A stretch of DNA of 64,000 bases from Sediminibacillus albus (GTDB lineage: Bacteria; Bacillota; Bacilli; Bacillales; Amphibacillaceae): NCBI RefSeq assembly GCF_900101125.1, contig NZ_FNFL01000003.1, forward strand, positions 434,001 to 498,000, in the 5' to 3' direction. Positions 33,697 through 42,846 of this stretch are shown here, in pieces (position 1 is the first letter of the stretch; every line of letters begins with the position of its first letter). The translations under genes and the position numbers were made by a program. Under the pieces are notes generated by a model. It saw only the letters and a list, made by a program, of their open reading frames with translations, had not been told where the DNA came from and ran no database searches.

Positions 33697-34917
33697 CTAT
33701 CTTGCTGACAGCAGTTTATCTGGATGCATAAACAAGTGATCGATAATTGCTGCTGCCGCTCCTATTAATTGTGCATCTTCCTTAAATTGTGACCTTTTAA
33801 TGATGGTTTTATTGTGCTTATCATACAGGCTGCGGTTGTTCACGATGTGAGTGATGGTTTCCAAGCCTAGAGGATACCCATGCATAATCGCACCGCCAAT
33901 AATTATTTCTTCCGGATTAAGGATATTGGCTGCATTGGCAATACCAACGCCTAAGTAATTGGCTGCTTCCTCCAATAATTGCTTGGCAAGCGCATCTCCT
34001 TGATTGGCAGCTGTGAAAATTGCTTCCAATTTTATTTCCTGCTCCCTGTCAATTGAGGAGGAAACCTTGCTCGTCAATCGCTGCTTTTCTATTTCTGCTT
34101 TTTTTATCAGGGCTATGCCCGATGCGAATGTCTCCAAACAGCCGTAACTTCCACAGCTGCACTTCGGGCCATTCATGTCAATGGTATGATGGCCGATCTC
34201 GCCGGCTCCGTTTAAAAAACCCCGGTAGATTTCCCCTTGAACAATCAGCCCGCCGCCTATCCCCTGATCCGCCAAAACATAAAGCATGCTGTCCTTTTTT
34301 TGGGATGAGCCAAACCAGTGCTCTCCCAATGCAGCTGCGTTGGCATCCCTTTCCACTACTACCGGAAGGCGGTGCCTGCTTTCTAACTGTTCAGCGATCT
34401 TTAAATGGCCGATTTCTTTTAGATTGGGAGGCGTCAGGATCATACCTTGCTGAGAATCAACAGGTCCTGGTGATGAGACTCCGATGCCTTTCGTTCGTTC
34501 TTTACAGCTGCCTAGCAGCTGATCAACTAACAGATGTACATGGTCTGTAATCGATGCTTGCTCTTCCTGGTTATGGATAGATTTGCTGACGGTATCGATA
34601 ACTTCTCCTCGAATATTAATTTTGGCAGCTTGAATGTTATCCACATTTATATCAACACTTATCACCTGATTTTTCGTACTCAATCGATATAGTGCCGGCT
34701 TTCTGCCTCCAAGGGACGCCCCCATGCCGCTCTCTTCAATGATGTCTGCGGCAAGCAATTCCTGGACAATATTAGAAATAGACATAAACGACAGCTCTGT
34801 TCGTTCGGCTAAATCAGCCTTAGAAACAGGTCCATGCTTTCGAAGTTCATGCATCACAACCGTACGATTTTGTTTTTTCATTATATCTGCATTGCTTCTT
34901 GTTGATGTTTTCTTCAT
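33697..34917 (-). CDS. ROK family transcriptional repressor (NagC/XylR type)
   Basis: 406 residues from ATG 34917 (MKKTSTRSNA; AAGGGGG upstream). An N-terminal winged helix (HELRKHGPVSKADLAERTEL, SFMSISNIVQELL) is followed by a ROK sugar-binding domain with VVERDANAAALGEHWFG and the zinc motif GPKCSCGSYGCLETFASG. It probably represses this sugar operon and releases on binding a sugar. A 23-bp operator-like palindrome overlaps its own leader. Confidence 0.92.
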   Translation of the reverse strand: MKKTSTRSNADIMKKQNRTVVMHELRKHGPVSKADLAERTELSFMSISNIVQELLAADIIEESGMGASLGGRKPALYRLSTKNQVISVDINVDNIQAAKINIRGEVIDTVSKSIHNQEEQASITDHVHLLVDQLLGSCKERTKGIGVSSPGPVDSQQGMILTPPNLKEIGHLKIAEQLESRHRLPVVVERDANAAALGEHWFGSSQKKDSMLYVLADQGIGGGLIVQGEIYRGFLNGAGEIGHHTIDMNGPKCSCGSYGCLETFASGIALIKKAEIEKQRLTSKVSSSIDREQEIKLEAIFTAANQGDALAKQLLEEAANYLGVGIANAANILNPEEIIIGGAIMHGYPLGLETITHIVNNRSLYDKHNKTIIKRSQFKEDAQLIGAAAAIIDHLFMHPDKLLSAR

Positions 34918-34939
34918 GGCCTGCCCCCTTATCATTTGG

Positions 34940-34962
34940 CTTATTAAAACGGTTTTAATAAG
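34940..34962 (-). promoter_or_regulatory. operator of the ROK repressor operon
   Basis: CTTATTAAAAC-G-GTTTTAATAAG: perfect 11-bp arms around one base, placed between the likely -10 (TATAAG on the minus strand, with TTGCTT as -35) and the ribosome site. NagC/XylR-type operators have this AT-rich TTAT..AATAA form. Confidence 0.75.
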
Positions 34963-35039
34963 TCTAGCTTATAATGATTCTCCAAAAAAAGCAACACCAC
35001 TGATTAACCCTTTAAACCGCCTTTGAAAATCCACTAAAG

Positions 35040-35227
35040 TTATACACAGTCTTGTCCACAGCAACCTCATCAACTGTGTTATTCACAAGTTTTCCTACGG
35101 CTATGAACAAGTTATCCACTGATTTTATCCACACATTATTTGATTGCAAGCTTATTTTGTGGAAGAATAAATGTTCGCCACCATATATGGTCAGTTATCC
35201 TCAATTACATCCACAGGGTGTGCATAA
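35040..35227. promoter_or_regulatory. cluster of DnaA boxes
   Basis: Matches to TTATNCACA: TTATACACA (35040-35048), TTATTCACA (35079-35087), TTATCCACA (35125-35133) and, on the minus strand, 35219-35227; near matches TTGTCCACA (35052-35060), TTATCCACT (35112-35120) and TTATCCTCA (35195-35203). Seven in under 190 nt of non-coding DNA. In B. subtilis, oriC-proximal DnaA-box clusters titrate DnaA and delay initiation. Confidence 0.75.
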
Positions 35228-35248
35228 CTATGTTAGTTTCTCCAAATA

Positions 35249-35700
35249 AAAAAGCGGTCTGTGTGGAATTTGATTTCCATACAGACCGCTTTTCGTCTAA
35301 TTTTTAGAGGTTTATGCCCTTTTTTCCTTCATGAGTTTAACGATTCTTCACATTTGCCGTGAAAATCGCCATCTCACCTTGAATGCGCATGCCTTCGAGA
35401 CCCGAAGAGGAGGCTGCCTCATATCCGGTCTATGCTTCCTTTCGGCAATGATTTCCCGATTTAGATGGACCTCTGTTGATTCCATGAAGAGCGATCGGTG
35501 GTGACGCCTGCGGGAACAGCACGAGCCGAAGATCCACTTGGTCAAGTGATCTTCTTGACCAAGTTAGCTGAGGCCGTGCCCGCGGCAAGCATCCACCGAC
35601 AAGCGATTGGTTCAACAACAAACGTTGACAGCCCCTTCAGATTAAAACGCACTTTTTCAGTGGCCTCTCCTGTGAATCTGCTTTTTTTATTTAATTGTCC
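35249..35700. repeat. dispersed intergenic repeat of a second type, copy D1
   Basis: Opens with a ~45-nt hairpin (AAAGCGGTCTGTGTGGAA..TTTCCATACAGACCGCTTT), continues TTTGCCGTGAAAATCGCC..., GCGATCGGTGGTGACGCCTG and ends near CATTTTCAGTG-type sequence. The same order occurs at 63091-63450 with about 70 nt missing. ORFs predicted inside are not genes. Confidence 0.85.
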
Positions 35701-35708
35701 ATAATAAG

Positions 35709-35747
35709 ACCCTGTGCAGTAGAGTTTTTTTGTCTACTACACAGGGT
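35709..35747 (-). terminator. terminator at the end of the wal-htrA operon
   Basis: ACCCTGTGCAGTAGA (35709-35723) pairs with TCTACTACACAGGGT (35733-35747) with one mismatch. It lies 35 nt after the htrA stop. Confidence 0.7.
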
Positions 35748-35781
35748 ACAGTTTATATTGATCCAGCTTTGCTTTTCGTTA

Positions 35782-37011
35782 TTAATATTCTTGAGAAGAC
35801 AAGGAAACCGTCGTTTCTCTACGTTCGCCGTCGCGATAATAAGTGATCGCCATTTCATCGCCTACTTGTTTCTCCTGGTAAAGGTGTTTTCGCAGGCCAA
35901 TGACGTCTTGAATAGGCTCTCCGTCCAATTCGGTAATAACGTCCAGTTCTTGAAGCCCTGCTTGATCAGCAGGTGACATCGGCTCAATGCTTCTTAAATA
36001 GATGCCGCCCTCTACATCTTTCGGCAGGTTCAGCTTCCGCTGCCATTCTACCTGGGCTACTTCCTCAAGCGAATATGCTTCTACACCTAAGTATGGGCGG
36101 GTAACTGTCCCTTCCTGTTCCAACTGCTCGATGATGGGAGTCGCGCTGTCAATCGGGATGGCGAAACCTATGCCTTCCACAGAGGATTGCGCGATTTTCA
36201 TCGAGTTAATGCCAATTAATTGGCCGCTCATGTTAATTAATGCACCGCCGCTGTTTCCGGGATTTATCGCTGCATCTGTTTGGATAACCTCTGCCTGCCA
36301 ATCGGCCCGGCCGTCACCGTCAAAGTCCTGAGGAATTGCCCGTTGTTTGCCGCTGATAATTCCTTGGGTTACCGACCCGGAAAACATCAAACCAAGCGGA
36401 TTGCCAATTGCTATTGCCGGTTCTCCGACCTTTACATTCTCAGAATTGCCAACCTCGATTACTTTGTCCACTTGGGCAGCATCCATCTCCAGCACTGCTA
36501 AGTCAGTAAACACATCGCTTCCCAGCAGTTGTGCAGATACGTGCGTTTCATCAGAAAGAACCACTTCAAGTTCATCGGCACCTTCTATCACATGGTGATT
36601 GGTAACTACGAAAGCACGGTCGTTCTCTGTTTTATAAATAACGCCAGATCCTGTGCCAGCTTGGCCTGATTGTTCCTGCTGCCAGAAATTCGTCGAGGAT
36701 TGGATGTTTACTACTCCTACGACAGCAGGGGTAACCTCGCCGACAACCTTCGTTATTTGGGTGGAAACATCGACATTCATATTTGCTGTTGTCCCACCTT
36801 GAGTCTCTGTATCTCCGTTACCCTGGGTAATTTCATTGCCAGCTTCCTGCTGGTCAGAATAAAAAGGGAGTAAATCAGCTGCTTGTAAAGCTGGCAACGC
36901 CAGAATAATTATCAGTGCGCCGATTACAGCCCCGATGAGAGAAGGCAGGAACCAACCCTGCTTCCGCCTGTTGGACCTGTTTACCTGGTGATGATCATCA
37001 TAATAGCCCAT
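35782..37011 (-). CDS. htrA: HtrA-like serine protease with PDZ domain (YyxA)
   Basis: 409 residues from ATG 37011 (MGYYDDHHQV; AAAGGATG upstream). A short cytoplasmic N-terminus, one membrane anchor (LIGAVIGALIIILALPAL), a linker, a trypsin-like domain with triad His in VVTNHHVIEG, Asp in FTDLAVLEMD and Ser in NPGNSGGALI, and a C-terminal PDZ domain (SPADQAGLQELDVITELDGE). Degrades or refolds damaged envelope proteins. Last gene of the wal operon, as in B. subtilis yyxA. Confidence 0.95.
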   Translation of the reverse strand: MGYYDDHHQVNRSNRRKQGWFLPSLIGAVIGALIIILALPALQAADLLPFYSDQQEAGNEITQGNGDTETQGGTTANMNVDVSTQITKVVGEVTPAVVGVVNIQSSTNFWQQEQSGQAGTGSGVIYKTENDRAFVVTNHHVIEGADELEVVLSDETHVSAQLLGSDVFTDLAVLEMDAAQVDKVIEVGNSENVKVGEPAIAIGNPLGLMFSGSVTQGIISGKQRAIPQDFDGDGRADWQAEVIQTDAAINPGNSGGALINMSGQLIGINSMKIAQSSVEGIGFAIPIDSATPIIEQLEQEGTVTRPYLGVEAYSLEEVAQVEWQRKLNLPKDVEGGIYLRSIEPMSPADQAGLQELDVITELDGEPIQDVIGLRKHLYQEKQVGDEMAITYYRDGERRETTVSLSSQEY

Positions 37012-37080
37012 CACACCCATCCTTTCTGCCATTCAAACGCTAATGTTCAACTACTTTATTGTTTCCTATCTAAATACGGA

Positions 37081-37878
37081 TTAAACTACTTCATACAATG
37101 GGGTCGGAACTTTCGGGTCTGTGTCATGCAAATGCAATTTATCGCCGATAGAAAAGCCATATTCGCTTAAATAGTTTTGCACCGACATACGAGCCAATTC
37201 TTTCATGTTGTTATCTTTGCTTAAATGGGCCAAATAAATACGTTTTGTCTGGTCACCGATAATTTCGCTTAAGGCCAATGCACAGTCATCATTGGAGACA
37301 TGCCCGCTGTCTCCGAGGATTCGCCGTTTAACGTTCCATGGATACCTTCCCATCCGTAGCATCGAAACGTCATGGTTTGATTCAAAAATATAAGCATCGG
37401 CATTTTCCACCGTTTTTTTTATTCGCTCGGATACATAACCCAAATCGGTAACTAGTGCTACTTTTTTCCCTTCATGATGAAAAGTGAAAAACATCGGTTC
37501 TGCTGCATCATGGGAAACGCCGAATGACTCCACATCCAAGTCGCCAAACGTTTTCGTTTCCTCCATATTGAAAAGAAACTTTTGATCGAGGGCAATCTTT
37601 CCGATCGATCCGGCCATCGCCTTCCATGTTTTTTCGTTAGCAAAAATGGGCAGCTGATACCTTCTCGCCATGATGCCCAGCCCTTTTATATGATCACTGT
37701 GCTCATGGGTGACTAACAATTTCGTCAAACTGTTCGGGTCAATATCCACTTCCGCAAGCAAACGCTCCAATTCCTTGCCGCTCACACCTGCATCCACTAA
37801 AATTTTCTCTTTCTCTGTTGCTATATAAAATGCATTGCCAGTGCTTCCAGAAGCAAGCACACTAAAGCTTAATGTCAT
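37081..37878 (-). CDS. walJ: metallo-beta-lactamase fold exonuclease WalJ/YycJ
   Basis: 265 residues with [20 protein letters not shown] as the metal-binding HxHx[16 protein letters not shown] and [10 protein letters not shown]. YycJ is a 5'-3' DNA exonuclease implicated in mismatch repair and co-ordination of division and replication. Its ATG overlaps the walI stop by 4 nt. Confidence 0.95.
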   Translation of the reverse strand: MTLSFSVLASGSTGNAFYIATEKEKILVDAGVSGKELERLLAEVDIDPNSLTKLLVTHEHSDHIKGLGIMARRYQLPIFANEKTWKAMAGSIGKIALDQKFLFNMEETKTFGDLDVESFGVSHDAAEPMFFTFHHEGKKVALVTDLGYVSERIKKTVENADAYIFESNHDVSMLRMGRYPWNVKRRILGDSGHVSNDDCALALSEIIGDQTKRIYLAHLSKDNNMKELARMSVQNYLSEYGFSIGDKLHLHDTDPKVPTPLYEVV

Positions 37879-38801
37879 TCTTCACCACTCACCCTTGTTG
37901 ATTCCAACAAATCGCTGAAAGTATTTCGCAAATAATCCATATCTTCCTCTTCTAAAAGGGTCGTTCTGAGGCCATCCTGGGCTCGTCTAATCGAGTTTCT
38001 GATAAACATCGGGTTATCATGGGATGAAAATTGGCCTTCGAAGCCCATTACCACATAATGCTTGGATTCATTAATCGTAATATCCCATGAAGGAATAAAC
38101 ACCTGCTGTCCTTCATTAAGGTCCACAAACGAATAGTAACCGACTTCCGGCTGCTCGGTAATTTCTGAATCAAGTGTCAGCTCACCAGCATTATACAGGT
38201 TAGAGACGGCTTTAAAAGCAGATATCATACTTTTTGGTTCCTTTCTGTCAACTTCATCGAGAGCTGCCTGGATATAACTGGTGATTTCGTTGTCTTTGTT
38301 GACAAATGCTGCAATAAAGCCGCTCTGGCTATAATAGATTGGCTTACTGTTATTCGTTTGAAAGAAAATCAAAGCTCCTGTGACTTCATCCTGTCCCCAA
38401 TAGACATACTCACTGCCAAACAGCATGTTTTCCGTGACTTTCACTTCCTTTTCTGACTTGGTGCTGTCAGCCTCAATCGGTATCGGTTCCTTAAATTGAG
38501 AAAAGAGAAGGTCTCCATCACTTAAAATGAAAGCATCCTGCTCTCTCCTGGCAGTCAGTTCTGTTAAATCATCCTCTGTAAAATCCCTTGCTTTGAACGT
38601 GATAAATGAATCTTTAGGAGTTTCCCCGGGAAGGTTATCCAGCCCTTTAATATTCTCTTTTATCACTTCCTCCTGCGAGGAATAAGGATTAGATTCTGAT
38701 GGCGCCCGGGAATCTATCACACTGAGAAATTGCTGCAGTAAAAAGATATCCAAAATAAGAAAACATAGGATAAAAAGCGTTTTTATTTGGTTCCACTGCA
38801 T
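37875..38801 (-). CDS. walI: WalI (YycI), WalK regulatory membrane protein
   Basis: 308 residues: one N-terminal membrane helix ([20 protein letters not shown]), then an extracytoplasmic beta-rich domain with [20 protein letters not shown]. With WalH it binds WalK through membrane helices and restrains its kinase. It lies 2 nt after walH. Confidence 0.95.
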   Translation of the reverse strand: MQWNQIKTLFILCFLILDIFLLQQFLSVIDSRAPSESNPYSSQEEVIKENIKGLDNLPGETPKDSFITFKARDFTEDDLTELTARREQDAFILSDGDLLFSQFKEPIPIEADSTKSEKEVKVTENMLFGSEYVYWGQDEVTGALIFFQTNNSKPIYYSQSGFIAAFVNKDNEITSYIQAALDEVDRKEPKSMISAFKAVSNLYNAGELTLDSEITEQPEVGYYSFVDLNEGQQVFIPSWDITINESKHYVVMGFEGQFSSHDNPMFIRNSIRRAQDGLRTTLLEEEDMDYLRNTFSDLLESTRVSGEE

Positions 38802-38803
38802 TT

Positions 38804-40120
38804 TTATCCCTCCTCTAATCCGGACAATTCACTTAAATCCAACTCACTCCAGCCTCCGCCATCCTTTTTAAACCACGTGGGTTCAAGTCTGACAGAAATG
38901 CCTTCATCTACTAACTTATAACCAATCATGATATCTTTAATTCCGCTGCTTCCTTTCGTGTTATCCAAGAAGTTAACGATATCCGTTCCCATCGGTAAAT
39001 TGGAAGGACTGCCATAATCAAAGGAATCTCCCAACTGAAACAGCGGACGGTTGTATTTATAAGGCTGGTTTCTCCATACAATGTTAATGGTTGCCAGCTG
39101 ATCCATCTCGCCGAATACTGGATATTCTTTATAAACGAGACGGTAAGTGACTTCGTTTTGCTGGGCGTTCAATTCATACAGCTGGTATTCATCTTGGGAG
39201 GAATTGGTCCAGCCTTTGTGGGTATTTAAAAAATTAACCGTTTGATTGACCAGCTCCCAATTGTCTATTCTTCTGTTTTCCGGGAGCGGATTAATATATT
39301 CCATATATTTTTCGCTTTCGTGGGCTCTAAGTTCCCGGATACCATCAGAATAGGAGCGTCCGCCGCCTTCCATCCGGTTGGATTTCAATACTTCCCGATT
39401 CAACAACAACGAATTCAATAGCGGATCCAGCTCTGCTGTGGTAGTAAAGGCATCCGCAGAAAAGGTAAGCTCTTTTAGTTCGCGAGATTCCCTCGGAAGG
39501 TAAATAGGTGTATCCGCACCAGCCTCATAACGAATATAGTCGATCTGGTCATCGATTTCAGCATATTTTTCCACAAGGTTGGCGGCATTGGCATTTTGGA
39601 CCGTTGACTCCATACTCATCATTGCTTCTGTATTAAAAAACGTCATATTTATGGTGTCGTCTTCGTTTAAGCGGAGAAAAATCCGGTCGAAAGAACCTCG
39701 CTGCACCTGCTCGATGTTATGGTCCTCTACTGTGAACAAATCTCTGATAGCGCTGGCGGGAACTTCTAAAGGAAAGATCAATTCCACCATATATTCATCG
39801 CTGTCCGGCAATTCCTGGTCCGTTTTTATTCCTTCTTCAAAGCCGATTAAGGACCAATCTTGCATTTTCCTGTAAAGCTCATCCTGCCTCGTTTTATCAT
39901 TAAAACCCGAATAGCTGCCATTAGAGTTGATAATAACCTTCGAAGGCTCCACAATGCTTTTTTTGGTCTCTTCTTTCCCGCCTCGTAACGTTTCGTTCGT
40001 ATAATTGCTGTTGTCCAGCTCATCATAATTAGGCTGATAGTTCCAAATACCAAGTGTCAACAATAAGCTGGCTGCTATCAAAATCGATAATGCTACCGTT
40101 TTTAAGAATTCACGCTTCAT
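38804..40120 (-). CDS. walH: WalH (YycH), WalK regulatory membrane protein
   Basis: 438 residues with one N-terminal helix (TVALSILIAASLLLTLGIW) and a large extracytoplasmic region. Order after walK and size match YycH; the family is variable in sequence. Overlaps walK by 4 nt. Confidence 0.95.
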   Translation of the reverse strand: MKREFLKTVALSILIAASLLLTLGIWNYQPNYDELDNSNYTNETLRGGKEETKKSIVEPSKVIINSNGSYSGFNDKTRQDELYRKMQDWSLIGFEEGIKTDQELPDSDEYMVELIFPLEVPASAIRDLFTVEDHNIEQVQRGSFDRIFLRLNEDDTINMTFFNTEAMMSMESTVQNANAANLVEKYAEIDDQIDYIRYEAGADTPIYLPRESRELKELTFSADAFTTTAELDPLLNSLLLNREVLKSNRMEGGGRSYSDGIRELRAHESEKYMEYINPLPENRRIDNWELVNQTVNFLNTHKGWTNSSQDEYQLYELNAQQNEVTYRLVYKEYPVFGEMDQLATINIVWRNQPYKYNRPLFQLGDSFDYGSPSNLPMGTDIVNFLDNTKGSSGIKDIMIGYKLVDEGISVRLEPTWFKKDGGGWSELDLSELSGLEEG

Positions 40121-41946
40121 CGTTTATCTCCTCCGCTTCTCTTGATCAGCGGCAGTGTAAAGTAAACAGTCGTTCCTTTACCTTCTTTGCTTTCCGCCCA
40201 TATTTGGCCATGGTGGGCTTCGATAATTTCTTTGGCTATCGCCAGTCCAAGTCCGGTTCCGCCCAAATTCCGAGAACGGGCTTTATCCGCACGATAAAAA
40301 CGATCAAAGATTTTATCGACCTTTTCCTGGGCGATCCCCATTCCCTCGTCAGAAACGGAAACCGTCAGCTTATTACGGTTTTTAGCCGCATTAAACGTAA
40401 GCGTTCCGCCACCCGGAGAGTATTTAATAGCATTCGATATAATATTATCGATTACCTGGGTCATCTTGTCCTTATCGATCCAGACATAAGATTCACTGTT
40501 CGGCAGCTGCCGGTTGAGTATAATATCATCGGCCTTGTTCATCTCAAAACGGTCAATGATGTTGTGGAAAAAGGTAATAAAGTTGACTCTCTCCATATAT
40601 AAGTCAGTCGTCTTGTTATCCATTTTCGATAGCTGCAAGAGATCATTAACAAGACGTATCATGCGGTCTGTTTCATTTTGCGTAACATCCAGGAATTTGG
40701 GAGCAATTTCTTTGTCCTCCCAGGCACCATCTGTTAATGCTTCCAGATAACTTCGCATCGTTGTCAATGGCGTCCTTAGCTCATGAGAAACATTCGACAC
40801 GAACTCTCTTCGTTCTTTTTCTACTTTTTCCTGTTCTGTTACATCGCTGATTACAGTAATAAAGCCGCCGATCTTTCCATCTTCATCCTGAATGACAGAA
40901 AAATTAGCCTTGATTAAATAAAATTCTTCATCATCGCTGAAGTCAATTGTTACAGAGCCGGTATCTGTCTGAATATCATCGGTGATTTCATCCTCTAAAT
41001 GCAGTACTTCAATCAATGGTTTCCCTTTTACTTGATCAAATTCTTTGCGCATTAAATAGAGTGCCGGTTCATTCATAAGCGTTACTTTTCCGGTTTCATC
41101 CGTAGCAATCACACCGTCTGACATGTTGGACAACACCGAGCTAAGCTTCCTTCGCTCCCCTTCAGTCGCTAAGTGGGCCTGCTTGAGTTTGTCATTCATA
41201 TCATTAAACGTAGTCGCCAACTGCCCGATTTCATCTGTTCCATATACGTTCACTTTTTGGGAAAAGTCACCTGTCGACACGATTTTTGCCTGTTTACGCA
41301 TCTCGGTAATTGGCTTTGTAATCGTTCGGGCTACCAAAATCCCCAAAATCGCAGAAATCGCAACAGCTAGTCCGGTACCTTTGGCAAAAATATCATTAAT
41401 ACTTGCCAGCTGCTCATAGATCCCTTCCATGGAAGCCTCTATATAGAGAATCCCTACTGGTTCATCCTCGTCGCCAATCGGTAAAATCCTGACTTTCATC
41501 CGTTTGTTGGTCTCCGGGTCTCTTACCACACTGTTCTCTTCCTGGCCGTAAATAAATGCCCGCGTAATTCTCGGGTCTCCAGTAATCCGGCTTCCGATAA
41601 TATTGCTGTCTATGACATTTTTGGCGCCAACTACCCGGTATTGCCTGTCTAACACTTGCAATGTGGAAAAAACACCGCTGTCCACCCGGTTCAAGATGTT
41701 CTGGACATCTTCTTCCAATGTCGGTCCTTCTTCGTCTTCCGGCCGCTCCTTTTGGAAAGCCTGCTCTAAATAGTACGTCAATCCATCAATCCGCTCTTCA
41801 ATCGTTGCATCAAAATTCTCTTTTAAGTTATCTTCCAGCCTCAAAGCAAAGTAAGAACCGATCACTTGGATTGCCAATAGTAATAATAAAATATAAATAA
41901 TGACGATTTTTAGCCGAATCGACTGAAAAAAGCCCACTTTCTTCAT
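40117..41946 (-). CDS. walK: WalK (YycG) sensor histidine kinase
   Basis: 609 residues: two membrane helices (about 14-32 and 183-203) around an extracellular Cache-like domain, then HAMP, PAS (about 260-370), HisKA with REFVSNVSHELRTPLTTMRS and HATPase domains (DNIISNAIKYSPGGG; LGGTGLGLAIAKEI). The essential kinase that controls peptidoglycan hydrolase genes with WalR. Confidence 0.98.
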   Translation of the reverse strand: MKKVGFFQSIRLKIVIIYILLLLLAIQVIGSYFALRLEDNLKENFDATIEERIDGLTYYLEQAFQKERPEDEEGPTLEEDVQNILNRVDSGVFSTLQVLDRQYRVVGAKNVIDSNIIGSRITGDPRITRAFIYGQEENSVVRDPETNKRMKVRILPIGDEDEPVGILYIEASMEGIYEQLASINDIFAKGTGLAVAISAILGILVARTITKPITEMRKQAKIVSTGDFSQKVNVYGTDEIGQLATTFNDMNDKLKQAHLATEGERRKLSSVLSNMSDGVIATDETGKVTLMNEPALYLMRKEFDQVKGKPLIEVLHLEDEITDDIQTDTGSVTIDFSDDEEFYLIKANFSVIQDEDGKIGGFITVISDVTEQEKVEKERREFVSNVSHELRTPLTTMRSYLEALTDGAWEDKEIAPKFLDVTQNETDRMIRLVNDLLQLSKMDNKTTDLYMERVNFITFFHNIIDRFEMNKADDIILNRQLPNSESYVWIDKDKMTQVIDNIISNAIKYSPGGGTLTFNAAKNRNKLTVSVSDEGMGIAQEKVDKIFDRFYRADKARSRNLGGTGLGLAIAKEIIEAHHGQIWAESKEGKGTTVYFTLPLIKRSGGDKR

Positions 41947-41952
41947 AAAGCA

Positions 41953-42666
41953 TTACTCCTGTTCAGGGTTACGCAAATAATACCCAACACCTCTTCTAGT
42001 TACGATCCATATTGGGGTACTTGGATTATCCTCGATTTTTTCTCTCAATCTGCGGACAGTAACATCAACGGTACGGACATCGCCATAGTAATCATAACCC
42101 CATACGGTTTCCAGCAAATGCTCCCTGGTCATTACTTGTCCAATATGCCTTGCCAGATAATGAAGCAGTTCAAATTCCCGGTGGGTCAACTCTACCTGTG
42201 CACCATCACGGGTGACTGTATATGCATCGGGATGGATAATCAAGCTTCCAATTTTGATATCCTTATTGGCTCGGCTGTTGTCTTCCGGTACTACCTGCTG
42301 CCGTCTTAGATTGGCTTTGACCCGGGCGATTACTTCTCTATTACTGAATGGCTTGGTAACATAATCATCCGCGCCAAGTTCCAAGCCCAGCACCTTGTCG
42401 ATTTCGGCATCTTTTGCGGTAATCATAATGATAGGCATTGTATGGTTCTTCCTCACTTCACGGCAAACCTCGTTGCCATCTTTGTTGGGGAGCATAATAT
42501 CCAGCAAAAGAAGATCCGGATTTTCTTTATTTGTTACCTCAATAGCTTCATCGCCATCATATGCACAGACTACCTGGTAGCCTTCTTTTTCAAGATTGAA
42601 TTTCAATATATCTGCAATTGGTTTTTCGTCATCTACTACAAGAATTTTTTGACTCAATTTTGCCAC
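41953..42666 (-). CDS. walR: WalR (YycF) response regulator
   Basis: 237 residues: receiver domain with acceptor Asp in [19 protein letters not shown] and Lys in [13 protein letters not shown], and an OmpR-type winged helix ([33 protein letters not shown]). Essential regulator of cell wall turnover. First gene of the operon; 6 nt before walK. Confidence 0.98.
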   Translation of the reverse strand: MAKLSQKILVVDDEKPIADILKFNLEKEGYQVVCAYDGDEAIEVTNKENPDLLLLDIMLPNKDGNEVCREVRKNHTMPIIMITAKDAEIDKVLGLELGADDYVTKPFSNREVIARVKANLRRQQVVPEDNSRANKDIKIGSLIIHPDAYTVTRDGAQVELTHREFELLHYLARHIGQVMTREHLLETVWGYDYYGDVRTVDVTVRRLREKIEDNPSTPIWIVTRRGVGYYLRNPEQE

Positions 42667-42778
42667 ATCCTTTTCTTACTCTGATAGTTTTATTTTAACG
42701 TACTTTCACTTGTCTGTCTTTTGTCACCCTATTTGGCGCAAAATGATATATTAAGAGAACGAGCAGAAACTGTACAAA

Positions 42779-42806
42779 AGCCCTTGTCATTTCATTGACA
42801 AGGGCT
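42779..42806 (-). terminator. terminator of the M23 peptidase gene
   Basis: AGCCCTTGTCA (42779-42789) pairs with TGACAAGGGCT (42796-42806); on the minus strand TTTT follows. It sits just after the M23 gene and before the walR promoter. Confidence 0.9.
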
Positions 42807-42846
42807 GCATCGTTTACTTTAGTAGGTAAATCTATTATTCAGTTTG

